DNA of 64,000 bases from JBEKIK01 sp963845975. GTDB lineage: Bacteria; Planctomycetota; Planctomycetia; Pirellulales; Thermoguttaceae. Below the pieces are notes generated by a model. It did not search any database and was not told the DNA's origin. It saw only the letters and a program-made list of their open reading frames with translations. Positions 8,294 through 16,770 of the stretch are shown one piece after another (position 1 is the first letter of the stretch; every line of letters starts with the position of its first letter). The stretch spans positions 434,001-498,000 of the forward strand of contig CAWJUD010000001.1 of the NCBI GenBank assembly GCA_963845975.1, given 5' to 3'. A program made the translations under genes and the position numbers.

Positions 8294-8854
8294 ATGAGTA
8301 TTCGAGATCGAATTGAAGACGCAAAAATCCTGTGGGAGGCCGGGCGATTGGAAGGTGCGATAGTTCAAGTCTTAATCGCGGTCGCCGGCACTGTTCGCAA
8401 ACGGTATCCTAGACCAATGTCTGATTGTAAGGCTTACACAAACTTCATACGGGACGAAATTGCCAAGATTACGAATGGGCCTACAATCAATGTTGACTTC
8501 TACTATGATGGGAAGCACCACGTCGCATTAGAGCACATCATCTATAAGTTCATTAGATGTGGCTTAGTGCATAATGGATGCCTTCCGAAAACTATCACTA
8601 TGACACAACCTGTTATAAGTGATGGCAAGCTATTTAATTTACTAGACTTAAGTGATGTTATGGGATTTCCAATAGGGTGGATCTGGAACCTGATTCGGGT
8701 GGTTGCTGAGGCTCCTGAAAATGGGAATGAATTCCCCAATAGTACCTATCCTCTCCCTGATGGGTACTCTATATTAGCCGGATTTCAATTGCATTATCCA
8801 GATGAACACCCAGAGAGATTTCCACCTAATGCACCTCCTCGCAAAGACAGTTGA
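8294..8854 (+). CDS. AT-rich orphan gene; possible HEPN-like protein
   Basis: A 186-residue protein I do not recognise. The start at 8294 has GGTGG about 7 bases ahead; 8267 is an alternative. The first 60 residues look helical (IRDRIEDAKILWEAGRLEGA). Residues about 85-105 contain IIYKFIRCGLVHNG, whose R-x4-H spacing resembles the HEPN ribonuclease motif. The C-terminal third, rich in Pro and Asn, is unlike the rest. Base composition is clearly more AT-rich than its neighbours and the gene has no operon partner, so recent acquisition is likely. HEPN assignment is inference from one short motif; no MNT partner or other defence gene lies next to it. Confidence 0.7.
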   Translation: MSIRDRIEDAKILWEAGRLEGAIVQVLIAVAGTVRKRYPRPMSDCKAYTNFIRDEIAKITNGPTINVDFYYDGKHHVALEHIIYKFIRCGLVHNGCLPKTITMTQPVISDGKLFNLLDLSDVMGFPIGWIWNLIRVVAEAPENGNEFPNSTYPLPDGYSILAGFQLHYPDEHPERFPPNAPPRKDS

Positions 8855-9028
8855 AAAAGGTGAGTGGAAAAATATATCAGGAACCATTAGGTGGAGAGGT
8901 CGTAGCCCGTAGATCATGCACACGTGCCTGACAATTAGAAACATTTTGATTTTTCCATTAAATTGTCATACACAAGTGCCTAACCTACGTAACCGAATCC
9001 TGGCCCCTGATTCCTGACATCTGATCTC

Positions 9029-10851
9029 CTACGCCCCGGCCCGGGTGGCGCGGCGGCGGTCGATTTCTTTCAGGATGATTTTCCGCAGGCGGATTTGGCT
9101 CGGCGTTACTTCGACCAACTCGTCCTCGGCGATGAACTCCAGTGCCTCTTCCAAGGTCAGACGCCGGGCGGGCTTCAATAAGATGTTGCGGTCGTGGCCG
9201 ACTGCCCGCATGTTGGAGAGCTTCTTTTCCTTGGTGGGATTGACGTTCATGTCGTCTTCGCGGCTGTTTTCTCCGACGATCATGCCTTCGTAAACCTCGT
9301 CGTTGGGGGCCACGTGCAAAACCGCCCGCTGCTGCAAGGCGTCTAAGCCATAGGCCACCGCCCGGCCTGGCAACCGTGGAGACCAGCACGCCCGTGGCGC
9401 GGCCGGGGATCGATTCGGCCGCGGGTTTGTAGGCCTCGTAGCGGTGGTGCATGATCGCCGTGCCCTGCGTGGCGTTAAGCAGCCGGGTCCTGAGCCCGAT
9501 CAAACCCCGGGCGGGAATGGAAAAGATCATAAACGTGTATTCGTTGTGCGTGCTCATTTCGGACAATTGCCCGCGGCGCTCGCCGATCAGTTCCATCACC
9601 GGCCCGGTGCGGTCGGTGGGCACTTCGACCACCAGCGATTCGAAGGGCTCGTGCAAAACGCCGTCGATTTCCTTAAAGATCACCTGCGGCTTGCCGATGG
9701 ATAGTTCGTATTGTTCGCGGCGCATGATTTCGATGAGCACGGAAAGGTGCAGCACGCCCCGGCCGGAAACGGCGAACTGCTCGGTGCCGGGAATCGGCTC
9801 GACGCGCAGGGCCACGTTGCGTTCCAATTCGCGAAACAGGCGTTCGCGGAGATGGCGGCTGGTGAGATATTTTCCCTCCCGCCCGGCCAAGGGCGAGGTG
9901 TTCACGCCAAAGGTCATTTTCAGCGTCGGCTCGTCGACCTTCAGCCTGGGCAAGGCGCGCGGCGTTTGGGGGTCGGAAATCGTGTCGCCGATTTCCACGT
10001 TTTCCAGGCCGACGACCGCGCAGATGTCGCCGGCGTCGACTTCGTGGACTTCCACGCGGCCGAGATCCTGAAACAAAAATACCGAAACCACTCGGGACGG
10101 CGTAATTTTGTCGCCGGCCTGCATGAGCACCACGCTTTGCCCTTTGCGGATCGTGCCCGACTGGACGCGTCCGATGGCGATCCGGCCGGTATAGTCGGAC
10201 CAGTCGAGCGTGGTGACCAGCATTTGCAGCGGATCGCCCAGATCGACGTCAGGGCCGGGAATTTTTTCCAGGATCATGTCCATCAGGAGATGGATGTTGT
10301 CGCCGGGCTGGGCTGGATCGAAGGTGGCAAAGCCGAGTCTTGAACTGGCGAAGATAAAGGGGAAGTCGGCCTGCGCGTCGCTTGCGCCCAGGGATATAAA
10401 TAAATCGAGCACTTCGTCGACGACTTCATGCGGCCGGGCGTCGGGGCGGTCGATCTTGTTGATGACCACGATCGGCCGCAGCACCGCACTGGAAGGCCTT
10501 CGACAGCACGAAGCGGGTCTGCGGCATGGGGCCTTCGGCGGCGTCGACCAGGAGCAAGGCCCCGTCGGCCATGCCCACCACGCGCTCCACCTCGCCGCCG
10601 AAATCGGCGTGGCCGGGCGTGTCGATGATGTTGATTTTCACCCCTTTGTAGGGAATGGCGATATTCTTGGCGAGGATCGTGATGCCGCGTTCGCGTTCCA
10701 GTTCGTTGGAGTCGAGAATACACTCGCCCTGCAGTTGCGTTTCGCGAAAGCGGCCGCTTTGGCGCAACATGCAATCGACCAGCGTCGTTTTGCCGTGATC
10801 GACGTGGGCAATAATGGCAACGTTGCGAATATCGTTTCGGCGCATGAGCAA
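9029..10851 (-). CDS. typA: GTP-binding ribosome-associated protein TypA/BipA, two frameshifts
   Basis: TypA/BipA is a translational GTPase of the EF-G family that binds ribosomes under stress or cold. The G domain is clear: NVAIIAHVDHGKTTLVDCML, DTPGHADFGGEV and, after the first break, VVINKIDRP. Domain V (TFMIFSIPARGLIGLRTRLL) and the C-terminal domain (EFIAEDELVEVTP) follow. Skipping one extra base near 10482 restores SKAFQCGLRPIVVINK, and one near 9368 restores STVAGRAVAYG; both match the family exactly. The corrected length of 606 residues is normal. Such perfect conservation on both sides of each break suggests sequence error rather than decay. The gene reads alone on the minus strand. 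Confidence 0.93.
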
Positions 10852-10861
10852 AGATTGGGGG

Positions 10862-11036
10862 ATTAGGGTCGAGAGATTAGGGGCTAGGGAATGTCGAAGT
10901 ACGAATGACGAATGTCTAAAGAATAACTAAATCCTAATGAAGCAATATTTTTATCACTATTAGACATTGGTGCTTTGTCATTCTTTCGTCATTCGAGCTT
11001 TGTCATTCGCCATTTCTACCTACCACCTACTATCCA
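10862..11036. repeat. Spacer with short-period text
   Basis: This spacer carries degenerate direct repeats: GATTAGGGGCTAGGG near 10875-10890 (reverse complement recurs at 62068-62095), ACGAATGACGAATG, and TTTGTCATTCTTTCGTCATT followed by CGAGCTTTGTCATTCG. They resemble the arrays seen at other gene boundaries in this window. Confidence 0.45.
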
Positions 11037-11040
11037 CGAT

Positions 11041-11928
11041 CTACCTTTTTATTTCAAGGCATTGGAAGGTTTTGCGGCGGATTTTGGCGGTCTCGGGGAT
11101 CCACTGCTCGGAAAAGCGGGTGACATAGTGCAGGCTGCTGGCCTGGCCGCGGAAACCTACCACGTGCTTGTCGACGTCCATTTGCTGGCCGATGATCCGC
11201 CCGGCGTCGATATCGAAGCGGACCACGCCCGTGCCCTCGCGCTGCACAACTTGGGCCTCGATGGCGGGCTCGGTCACGGGCGAGATGATTTGCGTGGATA
11301 CGCGAATCGAGGCCACGCCGGTCTTAACGCTTTCCAGTTTGAATTGCTGCAGGGCCTTGATTTTTTTCACTCCGCCGCTTTCCAGGGGCACGTCGATATC
11401 GCAGGGAAAAGTCCAGACGTGACCCACGGCGATCGGTTCGTCGGGCAGGGGGATGGTGATTGCGCCTTCGTTGGCAGCCACGCCTTTTGTTTCTTTACGT
11501 TGGCGATTGAGAATTTTCCCCCGGGCGTCCATGGTGATGATCGACAAGGGAACGCCGACCGACGCGGCGACGTCCTCAAATCCCAAGGGCGGTTTGGCGT
11601 CCGTGCGGCTGTCGTAGCGGACCTCGTTGCCTCCGGCGAGTTTTTGCCGCATGTCGACCCATTGGACAAGGTGCTCGAAGGTTGCGGCGCCGTCGGGCTT
11701 GACCTCTTTTACCCGCCATACTTTTTCCGAGTTGCTTAGGGTTTCCGCCGTTTGCTCGGCGCCTGAAACCGCGGTGCGGACCAGTGAGCGATGCTCGACG
11801 TTCCAACGGAGCGTCTCGCCGGGGTGGAACTGATAGCGGAGGGCGTATTTTTCCTGTTCCGCGGCCGGAGAGTTAAAGGCCAAAGAGAGAAAAGACAGAC
11901 CACAAATGAAAAATAACTTGATTTTCAT
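11041..11928 (-). CDS. Secreted protein of unknown function
   Basis: A 295-residue protein with a clear signal peptide (MKIKLFFICGLSFLSLAFNS, cleavage near SPAAE). The mature part has beta-rich text such as LRYQFHPGETLRWNVEHRS, KVWRVKEVKPDGAATFEH and GTGVVRFDIDAGRIIGQQMD, typical of planctomycete envelope proteins that I cannot name with certainty. A DUF6263-like relation is possible. ATG at 11928 has an AAGGAAG site; the longer frame to 12033 would destroy the signal peptide. It is followed by typA and preceded by nadK on the same strand, but the gaps (over 130 bases) leave operon membership open. Confidence 0.82.
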   Translation of the reverse strand: MKIKLFFICGLSFLSLAFNSPAAEQEKYALRYQFHPGETLRWNVEHRSLVRTAVSGAEQTAETLSNSEKVWRVKEVKPDGAATFEHLVQWVDMRQKLAGGNEVRYDSRTDAKPPLGFEDVAASVGVPLSIITMDARGKILNRQRKETKGVAANEGAITIPLPDEPIAVGHVWTFPCDIDVPLESGGVKKIKALQQFKLESVKTGVASIRVSTQIISPVTEPAIEAQVVQREGTGVVRFDIDAGRIIGQQMDVDKHVVGFRGQASSLHYVTRFSEQWIPETAKIRRKTFQCLEIKR

Positions 11929-12063
11929 CCGACTCGCTTCCTTTCGAGTTTTGAAGTCCCAAGGAAACCGTCTCCTTTTCGCCGACCTGGATTTGGTCAA
12001 CCGACCCAGGGCGTCCCGGAATTGCATTGCCACGCAGGAGCATGGGAACGAGGAGTCCTTCTA

Positions 12064-12936
12064 TTATTTGTTGAATTTAAGTTGTCCGCCCCAGCCGAGT
12101 TTTTCGCGGAGCGTGCGATAATATCCGTGTCCTTGTCCGGTGATCAATTTGAATCTTGCGGAGGATTGCTCCACCCGGACGCGGTCGCCGGGCTGAAGCT
12201 GACTGAGCAGCCGACCGTCGGCCACGGCCGAGGTGCCTGGGTTGGGATTCGGCGTCTCGATTTCGTACACGTGATCGGCCGAATCGACCACAGGGCGGTT
12301 GGTGAGCGTGTGGGGGCTGATCGGCAGGATCACAAAGGCCCGCATCGTTTGCCGCAGGATCGGTCCGCCGGCCGAAAGACAATGGGCGGTCGAACCGACC
12401 GGCGTGCTGATCATCAGTCCGTCGCAACTATAAGTAGTTGCCAGTTCCGAGTCAACGTAAAGATTGATGTTGATAAGCGAAAAGGGGGTGCCGGCCAGGA
12501 CGGCCACTTCGTTTAGCCCGAGTTGTTTTAACCGAACTTCGCCGTCACGAATTAAGGAACACTCGAACATTAGATGTTCGGCGATGTTTAAAAGTCCTGC
12601 CTGATAATCACTTAGGGTGGTAGGCAACTCGGATTTCGATATATTCGCCAAGAACCCCAGTTTTCCCATATTAACGGCTATTACTGGTAATTGGCGATGT
12701 CCCATTTGCCGAGCCGCACGGAGAATCGAGCCATCGCCGCCCAATACAATAGCCAGGTCGGCATCGACGACCGACAAGTCCTCGTTGCCGGTGAAATCGG
12801 TTTTAACAATCTGGACGTGGCGAGCGATTTCGCCGCTGAGTCGTTCGGCCTCGGCAAGTATTTCCGGGCGCCCCGCCCCCAGGACGATCGCCCGAAGAGA
12901 CGTGCCAGGCGGACTTTTTTTCGTTGATGCGCTCAT
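12064..12936 (-). CDS. nadK: NAD kinase
   Basis: NAD kinase phosphorylates NAD+ to NADP+. The protein (290 residues from ATG at 12936) shows the diagnostic IVLGGDGSILRAAR, the NMGKLGFLA segment, LNEVAV (the NE pair) and STPVGSTAHCLSAGGPI, then VVADGR-like TSAVADGRLL. I rejected the TTG at 12999, which would add 21 atypical residues. The ribosome binding site at 12936 is weak. The next gene on the strand starts 73 bases upstream (13010-13819). All expected motifs are intact, so function is near certain. Confidence 0.95.
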   Translation of the reverse strand: MSASTKKSPPGTSLRAIVLGAGRPEILAEAERLSGEIARHVQIVKTDFTGNEDLSVVDADLAIVLGGDGSILRAARQMGHRQLPVIAVNMGKLGFLANISKSELPTTLSDYQAGLLNIAEHLMFECSLIRDGEVRLKQLGLNEVAVLAGTPFSLININLYVDSELATTYSCDGLMISTPVGSTAHCLSAGGPILRQTMRAFVILPISPHTLTNRPVVDSADHVYEIETPNPNPGTSAVADGRLLSQLQPGDRVRVEQSSARFKLITGQGHGYYRTLREKLGWGGQLKFNK

Positions 12937-13009
12937 AAAAGGCGATGATAGCGGGGATGCGGGGAAAAGAAAACCCGAGAAATGCCGATTTCGGGCCAAA
13001 AACTAATTC

Positions 13010-13819
13010 CTATACTTCGCCGACCAACTCGGCAAAGGCGATTTTGGCATGGTCGAGCAAGGAACTGTATTCGGTGGTTTCCAGTTCTTCGCCCAGGAGT
13101 TCCACGTCATAATATCCGTCATACCCGGCGGACTTCAGCGCAGTGACGATTTCACGGAGCGGGACAATGCCCTGGCCCAGCCGGCAACGGTTTTGTTCGC
13201 CGCTGGGCGGTCGCCGGGCGTCGCCCAACTGGACGATAGATATATACGGAGCGATTTCAGTAATTCGATCGACTAGACTGGGATTAAGGCCGAGATGATA
13301 GGTATCCAATACGATTTTGACCTGGGGGCTGGCAACGGCATGGATCACTTCCAGGACATCATCAATGGTGTTTAAGAAGGTCCAATCGGCGGCACAACCG
13401 GGATGCATGGCTTCGACGGCCAGAGAAACGCCTAGTTCGGCGGCTTGGGGCGAGAGTTTTTTTAAAGCGTCTTGCAGCAGACTTCTGGCGTGGTTGAAAG
13501 TATGGCCGGCCCGTGTGCCGCTGATGACAATCAACGTATCGGTTTTCAGCGCAGAGGCGGCCAGCAGGGCCTCTTGGGCATCTTCGATGCTTTCGCGAAA
13601 ACTGCGGCCTTCGCTGCCGGTGAATCCGCCTGCCCAAAACAAATGTGAGACTTTCAGCCCGGAACGTTTGAGCAATTTCAAGGCCTTATCCTGTCCGCAA
13701 TCGGAGAGTTTTTGCCGCCAAACGCCCAAGGCGGGGATTCCGGCCGCGCTATAATGTGCTACGTCTTCCTCGAACGACCAGCGAAAGGTGGTCGTCTCGT
13801 TCATCGAGAGTATTGCCAT
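13010..13819 (-). CDS. Sugar phosphate isomerase/epimerase-like TIM barrel
   Basis: A 269-residue protein of the xylose isomerase-like/AP endonuclease 2 barrel superfamily. Metal-ligand candidates appear in the expected order: Glu in VSLAVEAMHP, Asp and His in KIVLDTYHLG, Asp in VQLGDARRPP and Glu in YDVELLGEE. The IVQLGDxRRPP and RxxLGxGxxPL patterns are common in planctomycete and other isomerases acting on inositol or keto-sugars. The substrate cannot be told from sequence. ATG at 13819 has AGGAG nine bases ahead. The gene reads toward nadK and may share a transcript with it. Confidence 0.88.
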   Translation of the reverse strand: MAILSMNETTTFRWSFEEDVAHYSAAGIPALGVWRQKLSDCGQDKALKLLKRSGLKVSHLFWAGGFTGSEGRSFRESIEDAQEALLAASALKTDTLIVISGTRAGHTFNHARSLLQDALKKLSPQAAELGVSLAVEAMHPGCAADWTFLNTIDDVLEVIHAVASPQVKIVLDTYHLGLNPSLVDRITEIAPYISIVQLGDARRPPSGEQNRCRLGQGIVPLREIVTALKSAGYDGYYDVELLGEELETTEYSSLLDHAKIAFAELVGEV

Positions 13820-13915
13820 CCTTGTCCGCTCCTGAGGTGCAAAACTGATGATTAAATCAGGTAAAAATGTCGCTTTTAGCTTTTATTTGCGGCAAATACT
13901 CCTGGAGCAGGCTGC

Positions 13916-13964
13916 GGGGCTAAATGATGAATACAACATCGTTTATATAACAATCATTAGCCCC
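13916..13964. repeat. Inverted repeat in spacer
   Basis: GGGGCTAAATGATG at 13916-13929 and CAATCATTAGCCCC at 13951-13964 are imperfect inverted copies around a 21-base AT-rich loop. No T-run follows on either strand, so a terminator role for the minus-strand gene ending at 14102 is only possible. Confidence 0.35.
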
Positions 13965-14101
13965 CCAAAACTCCGGGTTGTACAGTTAATTCATAACGGC
14001 AGTATGAAATAATACCGGATATTTGTAAAGGTCGCGGGGAAACCACCGGCAGAGGTCGCGGCATTTAAGAATTTGGGTGCAAGTCGTTGGCAAACAAGGC
14101 A

Positions 14102-15040
14102 TTACGGCTTTTTTTCATCAGCCGCCGGTTTGGATTCACGCTTGAGATCCCAAGCCACGAGCCATCGGGTGCTGCTGGGCACCAGGCCGAATTGGTCGCG
14201 TAATCGTTTATCGAAATCGGGCATGTGACCGCCGCCGTAAAAAATCGCCAGTTTTTTCTTGCCTTCGCCGATTTGCTTACGCAAGACTTCCAGAGCAACT
14301 TTGTTGCGTTCACTTATTAGCGTCGATCCGTCGGGGCCTTCCACGGCGGAGAGCATTCCGTCCATGGATTGAAACTGTTCCGCCATGACGCGTTTTAAGG
14401 CCATTGCCCTATTCTTGTCAAAAAGCGCCATAAGCAACTGAGCGTCGGAGACGGTGGTTTCCTGGGGATCCTGTTGGTTCATGGCCGCCATCATCATTCG
14501 GATGAACATGGTAAGCATGCTTTCGCCGCGTTTGTTCATGGACTCGGCGAATTGTGCGGGCGACATATCGGCATGGATCAAATTGGGACGGGTATAATCG
14601 ATCATTTGGAGTTGAAAATCCAATTCCAGGACGTCTTTCATTGCCTTCTGGATCATGGAGATAAAGCTGCCCGATCCCGTGCCGCCGCCTTTGGGTACTC
14701 GCGCGCCTTCGGGAGCGACGAGTTCGTATAGGACGGCGTCATAACCTTCAAATTCCTTGTTAAGCCGCTCATAATAACTCTTTTCTCCGATATGAACCGC
14801 CGTAACCAGGTCCACAATCGGTGTTTTTTTGCCGCGATCTTTGGGAACGTATCTAACAATGGCCGCCTCTAAGGCAAGGGGTTGGTTTTTTTCGTCCCGG
14901 CTTATACGAATGAAGCGAGAGGAATTTTCTTTATCTTTATTGACTTCTGGTTTTTCGCCGGCTTGCAGAGAAATTGAGCAGGCAGAAAGTGAATATAAAA
15001 AAGCCAACCACGCTATTGGAAAACGACGTTTCATAGGCAT
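14102..15040 (-). CDS. TraB/GumN-like lipoprotein
   Basis: A 312-residue protein with an N-terminal lipoprotein-type signal (IAWLAFLYSLSAC, lipobox LSAC). The mature part has the two signature regions of the TraB/PrgY/GumN family: LVTAVHIGEKSYYERLNKEF with YDAVLYELV, and near the C-terminus KLAIFYGGGHMPDFDKRL. Members are thought to be metal-dependent hydrolases, with His in the AVHIG and GGGH motifs; the substrate is generally unknown. Between them lies a helical, Met-rich segment (MLTMFIRMMMAAMNQ). ATG at 15040 has CGGGAG 8 bases ahead and is preferred to upstream starts. It probably faces the periplasm. Confidence 0.85.
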   Translation of the reverse strand: MPMKRRFPIAWLAFLYSLSACSISLQAGEKPEVNKDKENSSRFIRISRDEKNQPLALEAAIVRYVPKDRGKKTPIVDLVTAVHIGEKSYYERLNKEFEGYDAVLYELVAPEGARVPKGGGTGSGSFISMIQKAMKDVLELDFQLQMIDYTRPNLIHADMSPAQFAESMNKRGESMLTMFIRMMMAAMNQQDPQETTVSDAQLLMALFDKNRAMALKRVMAEQFQSMDGMLSAVEGPDGSTLISERNKVALEVLRKQIGEGKKKLAIFYGGGHMPDFDKRLRDQFGLVPSSTRWLVAWDLKRESKPAADEKKP

Positions 15041-15555
15041 GCGAGCGACTCCCGTTCTTATATCAGGCACATATTTACACGCCGTGTATCAACAGCGGAT
15101 TAAATGCAGACAATAAAATGCCCCTTAGTTGGTCATTTTCGGAATGATCTTGTTTAATTATAATAGTAATGCATGACATATTTCAGGAGTAATTCCTTTA
15201 TTCAAAATAGAAATTTATTTGTAATTCTAACATATCACTATCAAGGCGGGGTTGTGTGGGCATTTCCCCCTCTAACGAGTTAAACGGTACCTATTAAAAC
15301 TCGGCTGTTCGCTCTTGACGACGAAGAAGTGTCCAATCATGATAAAATGAGGTGTTTGCGGAACTTGGATAATATCTATATGATCAAATTTGGAACTGAT
15401 TAAACTTAGCCTAAATGCGAAAATACCTCAATTAATTTGACAGATTTGTAAAAATCGACTTTGATGAAATTTAAGTGCAATTACGTCGTTACCACGGGGG
15501 ACGGTAATATCCAAGTCCGAAAGGGTTATGACGTTAAAAACAGGAACAGAGATTG
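15041..15555. other. AT-rich region between divergent genes
   Basis: A 515-base spacer separating the TraB-like and DUF4915 genes. It is the obvious promoter region for the surface-protein locus downstream. Apart from the candidate promoter at 15437-15465 I see no gene, structured RNA or repeat. Confidence 0.45.
15437..15465 (+). promoter_or_regulatory. Candidate promoter upstream of the DUF4915 / giant-protein locus
   Basis: A perfect TTGACA at 15437-15442, a 17-base spacer and a weak -10 (TTTGAT, 15460-15465) lie about 90 bases before the DUF4915 start. It could drive both that gene and the giant gene 40 bases further on. Support is the box spacing only. Confidence 0.3.
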
Positions 15556-16730
15556 ATGAACGAATCCCTGGAAATTCAATGTCTCGCATCAGCGACATTT
15601 GAAGACTTTCTCGCCCGGGCCGGCGGGTCGCTGGCGGTATCGACATATCAGGCGGGCAAGGTGGCGATGATCGGCTGGGACGGCCGACAATTGACGTTAT
15701 TGATGCGTGATTTTGACAAGCCGCTGGGGCTGGCCGCGGCTGGAAAACAGATGGTTTTGGCAACGCGACACGACTTGTGCATTTTTTCCAACACTCCATT
15801 GTTGGCCCACGATTTTTTGGAAGATCAACCCGGACGTTACGATGCCTTATATTTACCCCGTGCCACGTATCACACGGGGGATTTACATACCCATGACGTG
15901 GCGATTTCAAGCGAAGGCATAATTTTAACAGCCACGCGGTTTTCCTGCCTTGCGCGAGTGAGTTTCGATTTCAATTTCATTCCATTTTGGAAGCCTCATT
16001 TTGTGAGCGATCTTGTACCGGAGGATCGTTGCCATTTAAATGGATTGGCGTTATTCGAAAACCGACCCAAGTATGTAACGGCATTGGGAACTACGGACAG
16101 TGCCGGCACTGGCGCGAGAACAAAGCCGCCGGCGGCATAGTGATCGACGTCACAACGGACGAGATAATAAGCGAAGGACTTTCGATGCCGCACTCGCCCC
16201 GCTGGTACGACGGCCGGTTATGGGTGTTGAACTCCGGCACCGGTGAGTTGGCAACGATCGACGTTGCCAGCGGCCGGCAAAGCGTGGTTTGCGGGTTGCC
16301 CGGATATTTGAGGGGCTTGTGTTTTATCGGGCCATACGCGGTGGTGGGGTTGTCAAGGATCAGGGAAAAACACATCTTCGGGGGTTTGCCGCTGCAAACG
16401 CGCTGCGAGCGGTTGCGTTGCGGGCTGGCGGTGGTGGATCTTCGCAGCGGCAGGGAAGCGGGATTTTTCGAATTCACCGCAGGCTGCGAAGAGATATACG
16501 ACGTGCAATTTTTACCCGGCCAAATGAGGCCGATGATTTTAAACTTGGAAAAACCGGCCTCGCGCCAGGCGATAAGCAATCCGGAATCCTCCTTTTGGCT
16601 GCGACCGGGCAATGAGATCCGCGATCACGCGGCAGAAACAAAAAACTATAACAACATCGACGAGCAGAATTTTGCCGAGCCATCGGCCGAGGGCATGGCA
16701 GGACCAGTTAGGGCTATAGCGACAAAATAA
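15556..16730 (+). CDS. DUF4915 / TIGR03032 family protein, one frameshift
   Basis: The two halves (15556 to about 16106 and about 16107 to 16730) form a 391-residue protein of the TIGR03032/DUF4915 family when one missing base is restored near 16106. Family landmarks are STYQAGKVAMIGWDG near the start, LHTHDVAISSEG, NGLALFENRPKYVTALGTTD, then, after the break, HWRENKAAGGIVIDV, LSMPHSPRWYDGRLWVLNSG, YLRGLCFIGPYAVVGLS, FGGLPL and FEFTAGCEEIYDVQFLPG. The fold is probably a beta-propeller; the biochemical role is unknown. ATG at 15556 has AGGAACAGAG ahead. It ends 40 bases before the giant gene and is probably co-transcribed, which suggests a role in making, modifying or handling that surface protein. 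Confidence 0.88.
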
Positions 16731-16770
16731 ATTCCGCAAGCCGGAAATTTTTTCGTGAGGATCTTTTATC

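Noticed and set aside
9029..10851. TypA read as three separate genes
   Set aside because: The three frames match consecutive parts of one TypA protein, and removing one base at each joint restores the conserved sequence.
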